Shown: positions 1 to 8,355 of the stretch, one piece after another | How the letters are laid out: each line of letters starts with the position of its first letter | How positions within the stretch are numbered: position 1 is the first letter of the stretch | Assembly: GCF_007859935.1 (NCBI RefSeq) | Contig: NZ_SJPO01000001.1 | Location: forward strand, 62,001-126,000 | DNA from: Posidoniimonas polymericola | Lineage (GTDB): Bacteria; Planctomycetota; Planctomycetia; Pirellulales; Lacipirellulaceae | Length of the DNA stretch: 64,000 nucleotides | Direction of reading: 5' to 3' | The notes under the pieces: model-generated | What the model was told of the DNA's origin: nothing | Seen by the model: only the letters and a program-made list of their open reading frames with translations | The model's database searches: none | Position numbers and translations under genes: made by a program

Positions 1-69
1 CAGGCTGTGCCGATTATGGCGGGTGTGCGGCCGCGTGAGGCGGGCGCCTGCTCCAACGAGGCACGAAGC

Positions 70-714
70 ATGAGAGTCACCTACGCCGCGATCGCGATGT
101 CCTGCGCCCTGCTGGCCTGCTGGGCCTCGCCCGCTTGCGCCCAACGCGGCGGCGACGCGTACTCGCTGCGACGCTACCTGGGCAGCGACGCCTACCTCGC
201 TGAGAGCTTCTCCCGCCCGTCGTCGCCGGTTTCGAGCCAGGCGACCGTCAACGAAGCGGCCCGCCAGGCGTTGCCCCAAGTGGCGCCACCGCCGGCGACG
301 CCGAGCTACACGTCTGGCACCAGCAGCACGCTCAACTACTACGGCGGCGCCGCGGCCCGCCAGACGCTCGATCAGATGCCCCGCCGCCCGCGATTTATTC
401 CGCAGGGGGGGCAGCCGGTTGGGGCGGGCAGCAAGCCGTACGCCGGCGGGGCGGCCGACCCGACTATCAGCCCGTACCTGAACCTGTTCCGCGAGGAGCC
501 AGAGGACTCGCTCCCCAACTACTACACGTTCGTCCGGCCGCAGCAGAACCAGATCGAGACCAACCGTTCCCAGCAGCGCCAGCTGCAGGGCCTGCAGCGC
601 CAGGTGCAGCGGACCTCGTACCAGGCGCCTGCCAACGCCGGTGGCGGGATCCCGGCGACCGGCTTCCGGGCCCGGTTCGGCGACACCGGCCAGTTCTACA
701 GCGGCTGGCGCTAA
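70..714 (+). CDS. Exported protein of unknown function, YLNLFRE-motif family
   Basis: Function not recognised. The ATG at 70 is preferred to an in-frame GTG at 7 because GAGG lies 8 bases upstream and the protein (214 aa) then opens with a signal peptide: a short basic start, a hydrophobic core to about residue 18 and a likely cleavage after ACA near residue 24. The mature part is rich in Pro, Gln, Ser and Gly, with no recognisable enzyme domain. Its conserved-looking core is SPYLNLFREE (about residues 134-143), followed by NYYTFVRPQQNQ and a Gln/Arg-rich helix. The same block occurs in the gene at 57454-58083, so the two are paralogues. It is probably a periplasmic or surface protein. Existence is well supported; function is open. 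Confidence 0.75.
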   Translation: MRVTYAAIAMSCALLACWASPACAQRGGDAYSLRRYLGSDAYLAESFSRPSSPVSSQATVNEAARQALPQVAPPPATPSYTSGTSSTLNYYGGAAARQTLDQMPRRPRFIPQGGQPVGAGSKPYAGGAADPTISPYLNLFREEPEDSLPNYYTFVRPQQNQIETNRSQQRQLQGLQRQVQRTSYQAPANAGGGIPATGFRARFGDTGQFYSGWR

Positions 715-829
715 CGGCGGCCGATTTGCCCTCCGGGGCGTCGCGACGGAATAATGGCGGGTAAGCGGTCGTTGGATCGCGCCTGTCCCCGATCGAGCCG
801 ACGCTCGATCGCCGCCGCGGAGGATTCAG

Positions 830-1315
830 ATGGCCGTTCGCCTCGCTGCTTTGTTGTTCTGCCTGCTCCCCGCCCAGCTGCACGCTGAAGAGCCCGCCAA
901 GGAGCCGCCCGCCGAGGAGTCGGCCGAGCTGACGCCCGCCGAGCAGGCCTTCGCCAAGGCGATGAGCAACGCAACCTTGCGGGGCGCGTTCACCACCGGC
1001 GCCGACGCCGCGCCACGGGCCGAGCGGTACGACCTCGGCAAGGTGAGCAAGGTCGGCGACGGGCTCTGGCAGATCCGGGCCCGCATCCGCTACGGCGAGC
1101 ACGACGTCGAGCTGCCCCTGACGCTGCCAGTTGACTTTGCCGGCGACGCGGCGGTCATCCGGGTCGACAACGTCGGCTTCCCCGGCCTGGGCGTCTACTC
1201 GGCGCGGGTCATGATCCAGGGCGGCAAGTACGCCGGCTACTGGCAGGGCGGCGGGCACGGCGGGCACCTGTTCGGCGAGCTGGTGCACGGTGCTGAAAAG
1301 ACCGAAGCCGAGTAG
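830..1315 (+). CDS. Exported hypothetical protein
   Basis: 161 aa, function not recognised. GGAGG lies about 8 bases before the ATG, and the protein starts with a signal peptide (hydrophobic residues about 4-17, cleavage near LHA-EE). An acidic Glu/Pro-rich linker follows (residues about 20-40), then a compact domain of about 110 residues containing AFAKAMSNATLRGAF, RYDLGKVSKVGDGLWQI and a Gly/His-rich end (GGGHGGHLFGEL). The alternating hydrophobic pattern suggests a beta-rich periplasmic domain. It lies 115 bases after the previous gene on the same strand and converges on the fatty-acid cluster. I cannot assign a reaction or partner. Confidence 0.75.
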   Translation: MAVRLAALLFCLLPAQLHAEEPAKEPPAEESAELTPAEQAFAKAMSNATLRGAFTTGADAAPRAERYDLGKVSKVGDGLWQIRARIRYGEHDVELPLTLPVDFAGDAAVIRVDNVGFPGLGVYSARVMIQGGKYAGYWQGGGHGGHLFGELVHGAEKTEAE

Positions 1316-1339
1316 CCTACGCCGCCCTACAGGGCCGCC

Positions 1340-2617
1340 CTACACGCCGCGGGCGATCAGCGTGATGTTCTGGCCGCCGAAGCCGAAGCTGTTCGACAGC
1401 ACCACGTTGCACTTCTGGTCGCGGGCCTCGTTGGGGATGTAGTCGAGGTCGCAGTTGGGGTCGGGCGTTTCGTAGTTGATGGTGGCCGGCAGCTTGTTGT
1501 CCTTGATCGCCATCAGGCTGATGATCAGCTCGGTCGCGCCCGCCGCGGCGATCAGGTGCCCCATCATGCTCTTGGTGCTCGAGACCGGCGTGGCGCGGGC
1601 GTCGTCCTCGCCGAGGGCCTGCTTGAGGCTGAGGGTCTCGACCTTGTCGTTGACGGTGGTGCTGGTGCCGTGGGCGTTGACGTAGTCGATGTCGCCCGTG
1701 CCCAGGCCGGCGTCCTTCAGCGCCATCTTGATGCAGCTGGTGGCCCCGCGGCCCTCGGGGTGGGTGTCGGTGATGCGGAAGGCGTCGGCGGTGGCGCCGT
1801 AGCCGATCAGCTCGCCGTAGATCTGCGCGCCGCGGGCCTTGGCGTGCTCGTACTCCTCGAGGACCAGCATCGCGGCCCCCTCGCCGAGCACGAAGCCGTC
1901 GCGGTTGCGGTCGAACGGCCGGCTGGCGCGGTGGGGCTCGTCGTTCCGCTCGGACAGGGCCGTGAGCAGGTTGAACCCCGTGACGCCGAACGGGTGGATC
2001 ATGCTGTGCGCGCCGCCAGAGATCATGACGTCGGCCTCGCCCCGGCGGATGATCTCGGTCGCCTCGCCGATGGCCTGGCTGCTGGCCGCGCAGGCGGTCA
2101 GGCAGTTGAAGTTGGGGCCCTGGGCGTCGAACTGCGCCGCGACGTACGCGGCCGGCATGTTCGGTTCCTGCTCGAGCTCCTCGACCGGGTCGAGCAGCTT
2201 CAAGCCCTCCTGCACGAACGACGTGAGGTTGAAGTCGCCCTGCTTGATAGCGGCGGTCATCATCGCGCTGAAGGCGGCGAAGTCCTGCTGCCCCTCGCCG
2301 GCGCCCAGGTAGACGCCCATCCGGGTCGGCTCGACCGTGCCGGCGGCCCCGGAGTCTTCCATGGCCTGCTTGGCGGCCCCGATCGCGAAGCGGGTGTGCC
2401 GGCCGCGCTTCTCCCACACGGCCGGGTCTTCGCCCACCGCGGCGATCGACCAGTCACGCACCTCCGATGCGATATTGGTCGGGAACTTCGACGCGTCGAA
2501 CAGCGTGGTATTGCGCACGCTGCTCTTGCCGGCTAGCAGGTTCTCCCACAGCTCGGGGACGGTGGTCCCCAGCGGGGTGACGCAGCCAACTCCGGTGATG
2601 ACAACTCGGTTACGCAT
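1340..2617 (-). CDS. fabF: Beta-ketoacyl-ACP synthase II (FabF-type KAS)
   Basis: Condenses malonyl-ACP with an acyl-ACP in fatty-acid chain elongation (cytosolic type II FAS). The ATG at 2617 is chosen because the protein then begins MRNRVVITGVGCVTPLG, the usual KAS start; an in-frame start at 2686 would add an unrelated 23-residue leader. The Cys-His-His catalytic set is visible: the nucleophile Cys in NCLTACAASS, His in VNAHGTSTTVND and His in SMMGHLIAAAGA. The Gly-rich C-terminus (NSFGFGGQN) is also typical. At 425 aa it is slightly longer than the usual 410-415. It is the last gene of a four-gene minus-strand cluster with two hot-dog proteins and an acyl carrier protein. No ketoreductase or enoyl reductase is nearby, so the set is probably a specialised module that borrows those steps. 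Confidence 0.93.
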   Translation of the reverse strand: MRNRVVITGVGCVTPLGTTVPELWENLLAGKSSVRNTTLFDASKFPTNIASEVRDWSIAAVGEDPAVWEKRGRHTRFAIGAAKQAMEDSGAAGTVEPTRMGVYLGAGEGQQDFAAFSAMMTAAIKQGDFNLTSFVQEGLKLLDPVEELEQEPNMPAAYVAAQFDAQGPNFNCLTACAASSQAIGEATEIIRRGEADVMISGGAHSMIHPFGVTGFNLLTALSERNDEPHRASRPFDRNRDGFVLGEGAAMLVLEEYEHAKARGAQIYGELIGYGATADAFRITDTHPEGRGATSCIKMALKDAGLGTGDIDYVNAHGTSTTVNDKVETLSLKQALGEDDARATPVSSTKSMMGHLIAAAGATELIISLMAIKDNKLPATINYETPDPNCDLDYIPNEARDQKCNVVLSNSFGFGGQNITLIARGV

Positions 2618-2787
2618 GGCAGGACTCGTTATGGGCTCGTTGCGGGGGGCAGACGATTGAGGTCGGGGGCGGGGCCCGCCGGTCATTCTACGCGTGTGGG
2701 GTTCGCCGGGTGTACCCCAGCGAGCCGCTGGCCCGCGCTAGCCGTGCTCGGGATGGCCCCCGTCAGGCGTAGGCGAGAAGGCCCCTG

Positions 2788-3321
2788 TCAGGCATACACG
2801 GGAAGGCCGTAGTCGCCCGGCTGCATCGGGCTGCCGTCCTGGTGCACGCCAACCTTAAAGACGTCGGTGATCTGCAGCCAGTGGGCCAGGTCCTGGGGGT
2901 CGAACAGCCGGCTCGGCAGCCCCTGGGCGCTGGCGGCGCCGGCCTGCATGCGGGCGAAGAAGATCTCCGCCCGAGCCTGGTCGCGGTCGCCAACGGTAGC
3001 GGTCACGGTCGCCTGGGCGCCCACTTCCTTGGTGGCCCCGACCTCGGCGCGGTAGGTCAGGGTCTCGCCCGGGCGGACAAGGCCGTTGAACTCCAGCTTG
3101 GTGAACTTTGCCAGCACCACCAGCTCTTTGAACTCGTACAGCTCGCTGATCAGCAGGCCGGAGGTCTGCGCCATCCCCTCGGCGATCAGCGTGTTGGGCA
3201 TCACCGGGTACGACTCCCAGTGGTCGTGCAGGTGCTCCTCGCTGAGGGTCACGCCCTTGACCCCCACCGCGTGCGACCCCGCGACGTACTCGGTGAATCG
3301 ATCGACCCAGAACCAGCGCAT
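2788..3321 (-). CDS. FabA/FabZ-like hot-dog dehydratase (second copy)
   Basis: 177 aa, single hot-dog domain of the 3-hydroxyacyl-ACP dehydratase family. The segment HDHWESYPVMPNTLIAEGMA (about residues 32-51) matches the FabZ signature HFPGxPVMPGVLxxEAMAQ, keeping the catalytic His and the acidic residue of the central helix but replacing the usual HFPG with HWES. The N-terminus MRWFWVDRFTEYVAG parallels MRFWLIDAIEEFVPG of the gene at 3901-4398, so the two are divergent paralogues. It lies between the ACP gene and fabF on the same strand, which implies action on acyl-ACP. Dehydration of 3-hydroxyacyl-ACP is the likely reaction; a thioesterase or non-catalytic partner role cannot be excluded given the altered motif. 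Confidence 0.8.
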   Translation of the reverse strand: MRWFWVDRFTEYVAGSHAVGVKGVTLSEEHLHDHWESYPVMPNTLIAEGMAQTSGLLISELYEFKELVVLAKFTKLEFNGLVRPGETLTYRAEVGATKEVGAQATVTATVGDRDQARAEIFFARMQAGAASAQGLPSRLFDPQDLAHWLQITDVFKVGVHQDGSPMQPGDYGLPVYA

Positions 3322-3426
3322 GGCGGAGGGGGGTGGTTGGTGGCTAGTGGTTGGTGGCTAGGCTAGCGGCGCGACCAGGAACCCCCGGAGTGAGCCGGGG
3401 GAGCGGATCAACTACTTTGCCAACTT

Positions 3427-3813
3427 CTATTGGGCCAGCTTGTGCTCGACGAAGCGGACCATGTCCTGCACGGTGAGCTGCTTGCCGAGGTTCTGCACGA
3501 CCGGGTTCGCCTCGAAGGCAGCCAGGTCGGCGAACGGCATCCGCTCCTTCAGCTTTACCAGGCCCTCGTCGGTGACCTTGCCGTCCTTGACGTAGTTGGC
3601 GTCGGTCAGGATGTCCTCGGGGAACAGCTCGCCACGCTCGATCTTGATGTCGAACGCCTTCTCCAGGCGGAACACGATGTCCAGGAAGTCGATGCTCTCG
3701 GCGTCCAGGTCGGCCTGCAGCTTGGCCTCCGGCGTGACCTCGTCCTCCTCGACGCCCAACGCGTCAACGAGGGCTTCCTGGACCTTGGCGAAGATTTCTT
3801 CTTGGGTAGGCAT
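3427..3813 (-). CDS. Long-form acyl carrier protein
   Basis: 128 aa, against about 78 for a housekeeping AcpP. It carries the growing acyl chain as a thioester on 4'-phosphopantetheine. The attachment motif is DLDAESIDFLDIVFRLE (about residues 35-51), with Ser in an ESID context instead of the common DSLD; the acidic helix that follows is typical of ACPs. The C-terminal extension (GKVTDEGLVKLKERMPF and ending VRFVEHKLAQ) is unusual for AcpP and recalls the specialised long ACPs that work with dedicated KAS and FabZ enzymes. It sits between the two hot-dog genes. The Sfp-type transferase at 31364-32116 is a possible, unproven, activating enzyme. Confidence 0.88.
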   Translation of the reverse strand: MPTQEEIFAKVQEALVDALGVEEDEVTPEAKLQADLDAESIDFLDIVFRLEKAFDIKIERGELFPEDILTDANYVKDGKVTDEGLVKLKERMPFADLAAFEANPVVQNLGKQLTVQDMVRFVEHKLAQ

Positions 3814-3900
3814 CGTACGTGTCTCCGGTTGAATCGGGGGCGGTGTGGGATCGGCCGGGCGTTTGGCCGGCCACGTTCTTGGTTCGTATTGTGGGGCCGC

Positions 3901-4398
3901 TTAGGCGCCGCCGAGCGTGGCCTGGAGCGTCGGGTTAACGATCGCCTTGGACCACTTCTTCAGCGAGGTCCGCAGCCGCTCGTCGGACTCGATCATCGCC
4001 GGGTCGTCGTCGCTCAGGCAGTAGCGTTCTAGCACGATCCGTCCGCTCAGCGACGTGCTCTCGCCTACCTTGCCGGTTACTTTGAACCCAACCTCGCGAT
4101 CGTCCTGCTTGAAGATCTCGGCGGTGATCGTGAGCCGGCTGCCCGGCGACACGAAGTCGGCGTACTTGATGTTCTTCGCTTCTTTCAGCGAGATGATCGT
4201 GTGCTGGTAGTTGTCCGTCAGCCGCAGCAGCCACGCGGCCGACTGGGTCGCCGCCTCGAGCATGAACACGCCCGGCAGCACCGGGAACTCGGGGAAGTGG
4301 TCCTGCAGGTACTCCTCGCTGTACGCAACATTCTTGTGCGTGACGATCCGCTCGCCGGGCACGAACTCTTCGATCGCGTCTATCAGCCAAAAACGCAT
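3901..4398 (-). CDS. FabZ-like 3-hydroxyacyl-ACP dehydratase (first copy)
   Basis: 165 aa hot-dog domain protein. The segment DHFPEFPVLPGVFMLEAATQ (about residues 33-52) is close to the FabZ/FabA active-site signature, with the catalytic His in DHFP and Glu in LEAATQ. The Met start is immediately followed by MRFWLIDAIEEF, shared with its paralogue at 2788-3321. It is the first gene of the cluster, 87 bases upstream of the acyl carrier protein gene and about 95 bases downstream of the predicted start point of the promoter at 4500-4528. The expected role is dehydration of 3-hydroxyacyl-ACP. Two different dehydratase-like subunits beside one KAS and one ACP suggest a heteromeric enzyme or two substrate ranges (inference). 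Confidence 0.85.
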   Translation of the reverse strand: MRFWLIDAIEEFVPGERIVTHKNVAYSEEYLQDHFPEFPVLPGVFMLEAATQSAAWLLRLTDNYQHTIISLKEAKNIKYADFVSPGSRLTITAEIFKQDDREVGFKVTGKVGESTSLSGRIVLERYCLSDDDPAMIESDERLRTSLKKWSKAIVNPTLQATLGGA

Positions 4399-4499
4399 GG
4401 GCAGGTTCTCTTGGCGTCGCGAGGGCCGCTGGCGAGTGGGTGGAGGGTACGGGGGTAAATTGTGGGGGAGTGGGGGGAATGGATAATATCAAGCCCCGG

Positions 4500-4528
4500 A
4501 TTATAGCCCGCCAGACTAACCGCTACAA
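4500..4528 (-). promoter_or_regulatory. Sigma70-like promoter for the fatty-acid cluster
   Basis: On the minus strand TTGTAG (4528-4523) and a perfect TATAAT (4505-4500) are separated by 17 bases, the optimal sigma70 spacing. Transcription would start near 4493 and leave a leader of about 95 bases before the dehydratase ATG at 4398. It lies in the divergent gap between that gene and the membrane protein gene starting near 5005. Confidence 0.65.
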
Positions 4529-5004
4529 CACAGCAAGTCTGCCTGGCCTGGTCGGCTGGCGGCCATCCGGCATCTCGTATAGCCGTGCCGACGGTTTGCA
4601 GCAAGGCCGCACCCTGGGCTCAGACCTTATCGGGCAAGAGGTTCTCCCCATCGGGTATCGGCTACTCGGCCCGGCGGCTCCATCGGTCTCGGGGTGGCCT
4701 GGTTGCAAGAACCCCGCTGCTAGCACCGGCCTTGCGGCCTGGACGCTTCAGCGGACCCCCATTTGGGAGCACCTTGGCCGCCGGGCTGGCCCAGCAGCCC
4801 CCAGGTTGCGGGCGGATGCAGGATAACTCTGCAGCGAGCAGGCAGTCGAGCCTACGGCGAGTCGTCCTCGGCTCGGTCGGGATGCGATTCTCGGCAGTCT
4901 GCTATAACAAACGGACGACGGCCCGCGGTTGCGGAAAAACGCCCCGCGCATCGAAGTTCATCTCCGGCCAACCGATCCTCCTCCCCGCCCGCGGCCCCGC
5001 CCGT
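4529..5004. other. Intergenic region upstream of the membrane-protein gene
   Basis: About 475 bases with no convincing gene. The frame of the downstream membrane protein stays open back to 4585, but its translation upstream of 5005 is Arg/Ser/Pro-rich and looks non-coding. A TATAAC at 4903-4908 could be a -10 element for the plus-strand gene, but no good -35 lies 16-18 bases upstream. No RNA gene or repeat recognised. Confidence 0.4.
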
Positions 5005-6138
5005 TTGGACAGCGAACCCACCCAGCCCGCTCCCTCCCCAGAGCCGTACCCAGACCCCGACCTGCTCCCCTGGCCGCGGTTCGGGCGGCTGCTGATGTTC
5101 TTCTGGGGCGTGCTGGCGCCAGTGGCCTTCCTGATCTTTCTCGCAGCCGAGAATCCATTCAGCGCGGATGTGTGGCAGTCGGGGAAGCTGGGCCACTACG
5201 CAATGCTGCTGCTGACCTGGCCGAGCCCGGCCCTGGTTTACCTTTTTGTGCTGGCGGCGGCCTACGCGATGGTGCTGTGGCTGTTCGGACCGCAACGCGA
5301 TCAGGGCAGCCCGTGGGTGCTGGCTGGCTTACTGACCGGCGTCGTGGTGTGGCTGGAGTTGTACGTGCTCTGGTTCTGCGGCCTCTGTGTCGATGAAGGC
5401 GCCCTCTCCTTCGTGGGCTTGCACATGGCCGCGCCCATTGTGGCGGTGCTCTGGCCATTGCCGTTGCTCCTACTGATCCGCGTGTGCCAGCCGATCATCG
5501 GGGACGAGCGGATCGCGATCCTTGCGCTGATGCTAGTTCTCGGCTTCATGGTAGTGTTGACTTCCGAAGCCACACCCGCCATCTATCTTGGCCTCGCAGT
5601 CTTTACCGCGCCCGTCCTCGCGCTAGCGTGCTACTGTCGCGCGGCTTGGTTGGCGTGCCAGTCCCTCCGCAGCGACAAGTATCGGTTGCCGCTGAAGGCC
5701 GTGTTCGGCCTCTTTGCGTGGTTCTCGATGCACCTGGCGGCGTGGCGGTACGCGGTCAACTCGATGCTGACGCTCTATGCGCAGGCGCCTACCGAAGAGC
5801 CGGTCACATGCTTCGTCGCCTCGGCCGCGGCGCGGGGGCATGCACGGTTGGTAGGGGCGTGGCCGGCGGGCAGCGGCCGGGTGACGCGGCAGTTGCAGCG
5901 GCTCAAGGCGCTGGAGCTGGTCCTCGCCGTGACATCTCCCGCGGCGCACCGACTCGTTCGGCGGCACTACAACCAGTGGGGCCCCCGCGCCGCGCGGCGG
6001 CTCACGACCCCGTGGCTCGCCGACGCGGCCTACCTGCTGCTGAAGCCATGCGAGTGGCTCGCGGCGCTGGTCGTGCTGCCGGCCGCTGGAGTGCGACAGC
6101 GCGAAGTGTCGCGGCTGTACGAAGCCGAAGACCAGTAG
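5005..6138 (+). CDS. Polytopic membrane protein of unknown function
   Basis: About 377 aa when started at the TTG at 5005 (MDSEPTQPAPSPEP...). ATGs at 4882 and 5095 are alternatives, and no start has a clear ribosome-binding site, so the N-terminus is uncertain. After a Pro-rich cytosolic start there are about seven hydrophobic segments, including LLMFFWGVLAPVAFLIFLAA, YLFVLAAAYAMVLWLFG, GLLTGVVVWLELYVLWFCG, IVAVLWPLPLLLLI, ILALMLVLGFMVVL and VFTAPVLALACYC. A more polar, basic C-terminal third follows, with a possible re-entrant segment near the end. No transporter or enzyme motif is visible. It stands alone, divergent from the fatty-acid cluster. Confidence 0.6.
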   Translation: MDSEPTQPAPSPEPYPDPDLLPWPRFGRLLMFFWGVLAPVAFLIFLAAENPFSADVWQSGKLGHYAMLLLTWPSPALVYLFVLAAAYAMVLWLFGPQRDQGSPWVLAGLLTGVVVWLELYVLWFCGLCVDEGALSFVGLHMAAPIVAVLWPLPLLLLIRVCQPIIGDERIAILALMLVLGFMVVLTSEATPAIYLGLAVFTAPVLALACYCRAAWLACQSLRSDKYRLPLKAVFGLFAWFSMHLAAWRYAVNSMLTLYAQAPTEEPVTCFVASAAARGHARLVGAWPAGSGRVTRQLQRLKALELVLAVTSPAAHRLVRRHYNQWGPRAARRLTTPWLADAAYLLLKPCEWLAALVVLPAAGVRQREVSRLYEAEDQ

Positions 6139-6212
6139 CCGGGGGGCTACGCACCGCGGCGAAACAAGGGCACAGTGCGCCAGCGGGGCTCCGCCGAGGC
6201 GTAGCCCGCCGG

Positions 6213-7595
6213 CTATTCGTTGAGCGGCTCAAGGCGGATCTCGTGCTCGACCGGCTGCATGGCGTTGGCCACCGCGGCGGCCAGCGGGGCCCGTTCGGCC
6301 TCGGTCTCGCGGACTGCGCGGTCGAAGTCTTGGCGGCCGCGCTCGCCGTGGAAGACCCGTTTGACCTGCTCGGTCTCGAACGCCTGTTTGACCTCCACCG
6401 CGTTGTCAACGCGGAAGAACGCCTCGCAGAACGGGTTGTCGATGAACTCAGCGGCCAGGTTCACGCCCTTGGCAAGCTGCTCGGCAGTGAACTCTGCGGT
6501 CGAGTCTCCCCAGGTAACACGGTACTGCTCGGCGGCGCCGCCACTGACCTTCAGCGTCAGTCGGTTGAGCTCCTCGTCGAATGGCACGAGGGTCATGCCC
6601 GAGTGGATCGAGTTGTCGTCGTCGGGGTCGCCGGTCGCGCAGAACGGGTAGCGGGTGCTGGTGACGCGGAAGCGGCCAGGGGCGAGTGGGGTGATCGTGT
6701 GCCCGTCGGAGGCGTGGGCCGTGTTGCCCGCGAGGTCGATCTCGAGGACGCCGATCTGCCCGTCGAGCCCCATCGCCTTGAGGAACGCGTACGCCATCAC
6801 CACGTGGCCCGCCCAGCCGGGGTGGATGCCGTCGGCTCCGGCGACCTCGTAGGGGTTCTGCTCGGTAGCGCCGTGCTGGCCGGGCGCGAACACCTGCGCC
6901 TGCAGCATCGGCCAGAACACGTCCGCCAGGCGGCAGTCCTCCGACTCGGCGACGCCGATCGCGATGTCGCGCAGCGCGCACAGCGCGACGTTCTGCTGGT
7001 CGAGAGTGCCGGACCGCGAAGCGACCCACGACGCCGTCTTGCCGGCGCAGCCGGGCGTGCCGACCACCACCCGCACGCCCTCTTGCTTGAAGCGGCGGAC
7101 GATCGCGCGGTAGTGGTCCTCGTACCAGCGGCCGTTGGTGACGTCGAACGGGCGGTAGCGCGCGTCGTTCATGCCGTAGCACAGGGTCGCCACGGTCGGG
7201 TCGAAACGCAGGCAGTCCTGCTCCATGCGGCGGAGGAAGCCGTCGGTCTTCTCGCCGCTCCAGCCGTACTGCCGCACGGTGACGCCGAGCTGCGGCGTGC
7301 AGGCGGTCAGGTAACCCTCGATGATCCGCGAGTACTTCCGCTGCTCGGTAATCGAGTCGCCGCAGACCGCCAGCCGGTCGCCCTCCTTCAGCAGCAGCGG
7401 CCCCGCGGCGGGCGCCTTGCGGGGGAAGAACTGCGCGAAGGCCGGGTCGTCGGGCTTGGTCTCGTACTCGTAGGGCCCGAGCGTGACGCCGGCGACCTCC
7501 GCCACGGCGTCCGCGGCGTGGCTTCGCGCGGGCGGCAAGAGCAGCGTAGCGAGGGCGATGGCGAGAACAGCACGGGCGGCGCGGATCGGCGGCAT
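6213..7595 (-). CDS. Exported SGNH/GDSL-type esterase
   Basis: 460 aa with a signal peptide (hydrophobic core ARAVLAIALATLLL, cleavage near SHA-AD). The ATG at 7595 is preferred to a GTG three codons upstream. The SGNH blocks are in order: block I AVCGDSITEQ (nucleophile Ser), block II GWSGEKTDG (oxyanion Gly), block III CYGMNDARY (Asn) and block V DGIHPGWAGH (catalytic Asp and His). This gives a periplasmic or secreted serine hydrolase acting on an ester, plausibly a sugar acetyl or acyl ester. The C-terminal 170 residues (after about 290) look beta-rich and may be a substrate-binding or accessory domain. It ends 75 bases beyond the convergent membrane-protein gene. The substrate cannot be deduced. 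Confidence 0.85.
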   Translation of the reverse strand: MPPIRAARAVLAIALATLLLPPARSHAADAVAEVAGVTLGPYEYETKPDDPAFAQFFPRKAPAAGPLLLKEGDRLAVCGDSITEQRKYSRIIEGYLTACTPQLGVTVRQYGWSGEKTDGFLRRMEQDCLRFDPTVATLCYGMNDARYRPFDVTNGRWYEDHYRAIVRRFKQEGVRVVVGTPGCAGKTASWVASRSGTLDQQNVALCALRDIAIGVAESEDCRLADVFWPMLQAQVFAPGQHGATEQNPYEVAGADGIHPGWAGHVVMAYAFLKAMGLDGQIGVLEIDLAGNTAHASDGHTITPLAPGRFRVTSTRYPFCATGDPDDDNSIHSGMTLVPFDEELNRLTLKVSGGAAEQYRVTWGDSTAEFTAEQLAKGVNLAAEFIDNPFCEAFFRVDNAVEVKQAFETEQVKRVFHGERGRQDFDRAVRETEAERAPLAAAVANAMQPVEHEIRLEPLNE

Positions 7596-7665
7596 GGGGA
7601 GCACCTGGGGAATCGGGGGCAGAAGAGCGGTCCCCTATCCTAACCGATGCGCAGCCGGGTCGCCG

Positions 7666-8334
7666 CTACTCGAGGTCGCTGTCGTCCTCGTCCACCGGCA
7701 GGGCCGACGGGTCGAGGTTCAGCACCAGCGACGCGCCGCCGAGCCGCAGGTCGATGGTCTTCACCTGAACCTTCACGACCGGCAGGCCGGTGCGGGCGCG
7801 GAGGTCGGCCAGCAGCTCGTCGTACCGCTCGGGGGCGAGCAGTTCGATGCGGTCGTACTCGACGGTCTGGCGTTTGACCTGCTTGACCTTGGGCTTCTTG
7901 GCCTCCCGCGACAGGGCCGCCCAGACGACCCGCTCGGCGAACATCGCGGCGACTAGCATCGTCGTGTTGACCGCCAGCAGCTCGAGGTGGCTGGTCTGCT
8001 TGCCCGACAGCGAGTTGATCACCGCGATGCCGATCAGCAAGAAAAGGTAGGTCATCTCCTTGGTGCGGATGGCGTCGGTGCGGTAGCGGAGCACGCCGAA
8101 GATGGCGAACAGGCCGAGCGCCATCCCAAGCCCGATGTCGAGCTTCTTCAGCGTAAAGCAGATAAAGAACACCGTGATGTTCAGCAGCACCGCGGTGAAC
8201 GTGAACTCGCGCTCGGCCCGGTTGGGGTGCAACGCGAACCGCACCACGAGCATCAGAAAAAGCAGGTTCCAGGCGAACCGGACAACAAGTTTGATGAAGT
8301 CGTCGTCGTAGAGGGGGGTATCAAAGATTTCCAT
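7666..8334 (-). CDS. DUF4956 membrane protein
   Basis: 222 aa. The N-terminal half has about four membrane segments (LVVRFAWNLLFLMLVVRFAL, FTAVLLNITVFFICFTL, IGLGMALGLFAIFGVL and TYLFLLIGIAVINSL), with the characteristic loop FGVLRYRTDAIRTKEMTYLF between the last two. The soluble C-terminus (about residues 140-222) carries YDRIELLAPERYDELLADLR and a beta-rich tail. This is the pattern of DUF4956 proteins. They are commonly found beside CotH-kinase and VTC polyphosphate-polymerase-domain genes, and here the CotH gene starts its run only 21 bases upstream in the same direction. No VTC-domain gene is present nearby. The molecular function is unknown; a membrane partner of the CotH protein is an inference from context. 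Confidence 0.85.
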   Translation of the reverse strand: MEIFDTPLYDDDFIKLVVRFAWNLLFLMLVVRFALHPNRAEREFTFTAVLLNITVFFICFTLKKLDIGLGMALGLFAIFGVLRYRTDAIRTKEMTYLFLLIGIAVINSLSGKQTSHLELLAVNTTMLVAAMFAERVVWAALSREAKKPKVKQVKRQTVEYDRIELLAPERYDELLADLRARTGLPVVKVQVKTIDLRLGGASLVLNLDPSALPVDEDDSDLE

Positions 8335-8355
8335 GCCACGCCTGCCTGCGAAATA

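Noticed and set aside
1556-2536. Long plus-strand frame (326 codons) opposite fabF
   Set aside because: It is the antisense of a clear KAS gene. Its translation is Val/Gly/Arg/Ala-rich without any domain and reflects GC-rich third positions.
5484-7643. 719-codon plus-strand frame across the membrane-protein end and the SGNH gene
   Set aside because: It runs out of frame through one real gene and antisense to another. It has no signal, motif or start site, so it is spurious.
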